Program-made: the position numbers and the translations under genes
Source of the DNA: Aminobacterium colombiense DSM 12261
GTDB lineage: Bacteria; Synergistota; Synergistia; Synergistales; Aminobacteriaceae
DNA: 64,000 bases
NCBI RefSeq assembly: GCF_000025885.1
Contig: NC_014011.1
Location: 1,302,001-1,366,000, forward strand
Direction: 5' to 3'
Shown here: one piece after another, positions 61,502-64,000 of the stretch
Layout: each line of letters opens with the position of its first letter
Position numbering within the stretch: position 1 is the first letter of the stretch
The notes under the pieces: generated by a model
The model's input: the letters and a program-made list of their open reading frames with translations, nothing else
Told to the model about the DNA's origin: nothing
Databases searched by the model: none

Positions 61502-64000
61502 TCTTTCTCACCTGCCAAATATAATGACAAAATCACTTCTCGCTTACCTGAAGCTGCTGGATTTTGCTCTGCATAATGGCTTTCGAGCAGCCCCGCAGGA
61601 ACATTTGCCTGAAGCACGGCCAAAACCTTTAAAGGATTTACCAATTCTTTTCGCAGGGATTGCAACGCTTGGAGCGTATTCTTTGTGGTTTGTTTAGGCA
61701 GACCGCCTTCTTCAAGCTGGGTGAATACTTTTCTCAGGTAGTCCTCCTGGTCTTCGGTAAACTTCTGGGTATTACTCATCGTTGCCTTTAAAATCTTAAG
61801 GATGTTGGCGGCACTATCTTTTCCTTTTCCTCGTTGCGGCTTTGTTACTTCTTCTGTTGTGGCGACGATAAAGGCATTTTTGTTCTTGTCTAACAAGTCG
61901 TATATTTCTCCTGGGATGTGCTTTCTTTTTTCCTCTGGATTGCTTTCAAGCAATTTTGCAGCGGTCATAAAATCAAGTTCTTGCGCTTCATCTTTGTCTT
62001 TCGACATAAAGAACTTTTGCAACTTTCCCAGTCGGAAATAGGTTATAAGTGACCCGGCAGATTCAAACTTCTGTTTTGAAGTGCGAGCCTTTTTAGGCAA
62101 GCGTTTTATCCTTTCAAAAAGTTCGGCATTCTTTTCTCGAATATCCTGAATGACCCGTAAATATTTGAGTTCGCTTTCTTCACTCTCATCGTTGCCTTCC
62201 AGTGTTTTTGCAGATGTCAGCCGATCAAACAGTTCATGAGACCCTATGGGTTCGCCTTCTGTTAAAAGTTCCGCGTCACCACCAAGAAGAGTCAAAAAGG
62301 CATTGATTTTGCCTTCCGCTGCTTCTTTAAGCTTAATTTGGTCATTGGATTGCGTAGTGGGAAAGAAATTAAAGGTGTGAATGACATCGAAGGGAGTATC
62401 TACTCTGTTGATTCGGCCCACTCTCTGCATCATTCGCGTTGGGTTCCATGGGATGTCGTAATTAACTACCACATTGGACCGATGCAAGTTTACACCTTCC
62501 GATAGAACTTCAGTTGATATCAATATGCGATAATCGCCTTTTTTGGAGCGCGCACGAGCGTCAAAATTGGCGATCACTTTGTCTCGAACGGCTTCTTTCG
62601 AATCGCCTGTAAATAAAAGGACCTTTTTAGGATATTCCTTATTGATTTCTTCAAACAGATAATTGGCGGTTTCTTTAGATTCAGTAAAAATTATGAGATG
62701 ATTTTTTTGTAAGGTGGCATTTGTCGATAATTCTTTTTTAAATTTAAGAAGTTTTGGGTCTCTATCTATCTGTTCCCATAACCTTTTTATTTCCATAAGA
62801 ATGGCGCGGTCATGCTCCAGGTCAGTTCTTAGTTCGTCTTTGAAATCTTCACTGCTATACCGTTCAGCCTTGCCTTCATCTATCAATTTCTGCAACGCTT
62901 CGTCGTCATCGCTTTCCAGCAGTTCAAATATTTTATTGCTATATTTCTTGCTGACGTAGATAAAACCATCATCCAGTTCTTTCAAGAACATGTTGTAGGA
63001 ATTAAGAAACCTCTGCCCGGTATTTCTAAATGCAAAAAAACTACTTTCAAGACGCTTAACAAGCAGTATTTTCATAAAGCGCCCCATGTTGCGCTGAGAT
63101 TGTCTTTCAAGTTGATTAAGCTCATTTTTGTAATAAAGCATGGGCATATAACGGGCATATTTAAATTGGTTGGCGATATGTTCAATTGTTCTATTAAAAA
63201 TAAAATCTTCTTTTTCATTAAGTTCATAAAATAGAGGGACTGGTTTTGCTACCTTCGGGAATTTCAAACCCTGCTCTTTGATATCACGAGAAAAATATTC
63301 TTCAATTTCTGCTCTGGTGCGGCGAACCATGAGATACTTCAAAACCTTATTCCGTATCTCACGAGCATTCTCTTTTACGGTTTCAATATATTTATCGTAA
63401 TCTTTTTTGCGATCTAATTGTTTAAGTTTTTTATCGAGGCTGTTAAAAAAAGATTCAAGGTTGGGCAAGTTAGGAATGGTGCTTTTTTGGCCTTTTTGAA
63501 ATAATTTCAAAAGGCTAAGTATGTCTTTGGGAGAGTTGTTATAAGGAGTTGCCGTAACAAGAATGACCCTTTTCCCCCGACATATTTCTGCTAGTTTTTC
63601 ATAAGTTATTGTTGTTTCTGTACGAAAACGGTGAGCTTCATCAATAATAATGTTTGTGTATTTTTCAGTTCCCCTCTCAATAAGATTGTCTAGTCTACCA
63701 ATGGATTCATAGTCTGCAGGAACTCTAAAGTCTGAAAACACATTGGGCCATGACCCTGGATTAGTCTTTTCTAAAAGCACTGGAGGGGCAATAACGAGGG
63801 TTCTGCCATCAAGCTGCCCTGCCAACATGGCTGAAATGTATGTTTTACCAAGGCCCACTACATCCGAGATAAAAACTCCGCCATATTCCAGCACAATCTT
63901 TTTGGCGTTTAAGACTGCTTGTTCCTGGTACTCAAGTCTTTTAAACTCCTGAGGAAGGTACCTTACAAAAACCTCATCGGTCTGACTTAGCTCATCTTTG
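61498..64000 (-). CDS. SNF2-type DEAD/DEAH helicase of a defence or restriction system (cut by window edge)
   Basis: At least 834 codons are visible and the frame stays open to the right edge. Helicase motifs are complete: LEYQEQAV (Q-like motif) and DVVGLGKT (motif I) near the edge, IIIDEAHRF (motif II, about 63630-63655), VTATPYNN (motif III), and in the second lobe LIISTEVLSEGVNL and QRVGRINRVD (motif VI, about 62400-62425). The C-terminal 280 residues are a charged helical extension. It is the first visible gene of a unit coupled to the methyltransferase. In related proteins a phospholipase-D-like nuclease domain often precedes the helicase; whether this one has it lies outside the window. 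Confidence 0.85.
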   Translation of the reverse strand, partial: KDELSQTDEVFVRYLPQEFKRLEYQEQAVLNAKKIVLEYGGVFISDVVGLGKTYISAMLAGQLDGRTLVIAPPVLLEKTNPGSWPNVFSDFRVPADYESIGRLDNLIERGTEKYTNIIIDEAHRFRTETTITYEKLAEICRGKRVILVTATPYNNSPKDILSLLKLFQKGQKSTIPNLPNLESFFNSLDKKLKQLDRKKDYDKYIETVKENAREIRNKVLKYLMVRRTRAEIEEYFSRDIKEQGLKFPKVAKPVPLFYELNEKEDFIFNRTIEHIANQFKYARYMPMLYYKNELNQLERQSQRNMGRFMKILLVKRLESSFFAFRNTGQRFLNSYNMFLKELDDGFIYVSKKYSNKIFELLESDDDEALQKLIDEGKAERYSSEDFKDELRTDLEHDRAILMEIKRLWEQIDRDPKLLKFKKELSTNATLQKNHLIIFTESKETANYLFEEINKEYPKKVLLFTGDSKEAVRDKVIANFDARARSKKGDYRILISTEVLSEGVNLHRSNVVVNYDIPWNPTRMMQRVGRINRVDTPFDVIHTFNFFPTTQSNDQIKLKEAAEGKINAFLTLLGGDAELLTEGEPIGSHELFDRLTSAKTLEGNDESEESELKYLRVIQDIREKNAELFERIKRLPKKARTSKQKFESAGSLITYFRLGKLQKFFMSKDKDEAQELDFMTAAKLLESNPEEKRKHIPGEIYDLLDKNKNAFIVATTEEVTKPQRGKGKDSAANILKILKATMSNTQKFTEDQEDYLRKVFTQLEEGGLPKQTTKNTLQALQSLRKELVNPLKVLAVLQANVPAGLLESHYAEQNPAASGKREVILSLYLAGEKE

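Noticed and set aside
1-64000. CRISPR arrays, tRNA or rRNA genes, insertion sequences
   Set aside because: No regularly spaced repeats, cloverleaf-type sequences, transposase genes or terminal inverted repeats with target duplications were seen on reading; a covariance-model scan would be needed to exclude a missed tRNA.

Overview
The window looks like the chromosome of a strictly anaerobic, Gram-negative, organic-acid and amino-acid fermenting bacterium. Evidence: a four-subunit pyruvate-type ferredoxin oxidoreductase, a free 2[4Fe-4S] ferredoxin, a flavodiiron protein, outer-membrane genes (LpxH-like phosphatase, Lol-like ABC system with a beta-barrel), and many TRAP and tripartite tricarboxylate (TTT) carriers. 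Together with the moderate G+C this suggests Synergistota (Aminobacterium-like). That placement is inference; no rRNA or marker gene is present to confirm it. No tRNA, rRNA, CRISPR array or intact insertion sequence was seen.

Layout. 1-10.8 kb is housekeeping and ion transport: partial CorA, split chromate transporter ChrA, LpxH-like phosphatase, decayed EamA transporter, unknown 350-residue protein, TrkA-TrkH potassium uptake facing a K+/H+ antiporter, ferredoxin, CNNM/CorC protein, and a frameshifted zinc-ribbon gene. 11-13.7 kb holds a MATE exporter and LrgAB. 13.8-22.3 kb is a minus-strand catabolic operon (Fe-alcohol dehydrogenase, GntR/FCD regulator, isocitrate-dehydrogenase-family enzyme, fumarylacetoacetase-family enzyme, TctCBA, and a protein with three tandem RidA domains). 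22.8-30.2 kb is a second one (GntR/FCD, D-hydroxyacid dehydrogenase, isopropylmalate-synthase-family enzyme, TRAP DctPQM, LarA-family racemase), with a C45 acyltransferase/peptidase gene diverging from it. 31.5-33.2 kb is a frameshifted SulP permease, and 33.5-36.6 kb is porGDAB. 36.7-46.7 kb is a third catabolic cluster (two isocitrate-lyase-superfamily lyases, second TRAP system, GntR/FCD, CoA-transferase, HMG-CoA-lyase-family enzyme, Ldh2-family dehydrogenase). 46.9-52 kb is a five-gene Lol-like operon. 52.2-56.3 kb has a HerA-like ATPase, flavodiiron protein and DUF488 protein. 56.3-64 kb is a defence-type region: an XRE/ImmA protein, gene debris, a large Eco57I-class methyltransferase and a helicase that leaves the right edge.

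How it works together. The three catabolic clusters share one plan: a high-affinity carboxylate importer with periplasmic binding protein, a local FCD-type GntR regulator, and soluble enzymes that oxidise, racemise or cleave hydroxy- and keto-acids. Their products (2-oxoacids, acyl-CoAs, pyruvate) would feed the pyruvate:ferredoxin oxidoreductase encoded between clusters two and three. Each binding-protein gene is followed by a stem-loop before its membrane subunits, which would favour excess binding protein. Several convergent gene pairs share hairpin terminators, two of which are a near-identical 43-base repeat.
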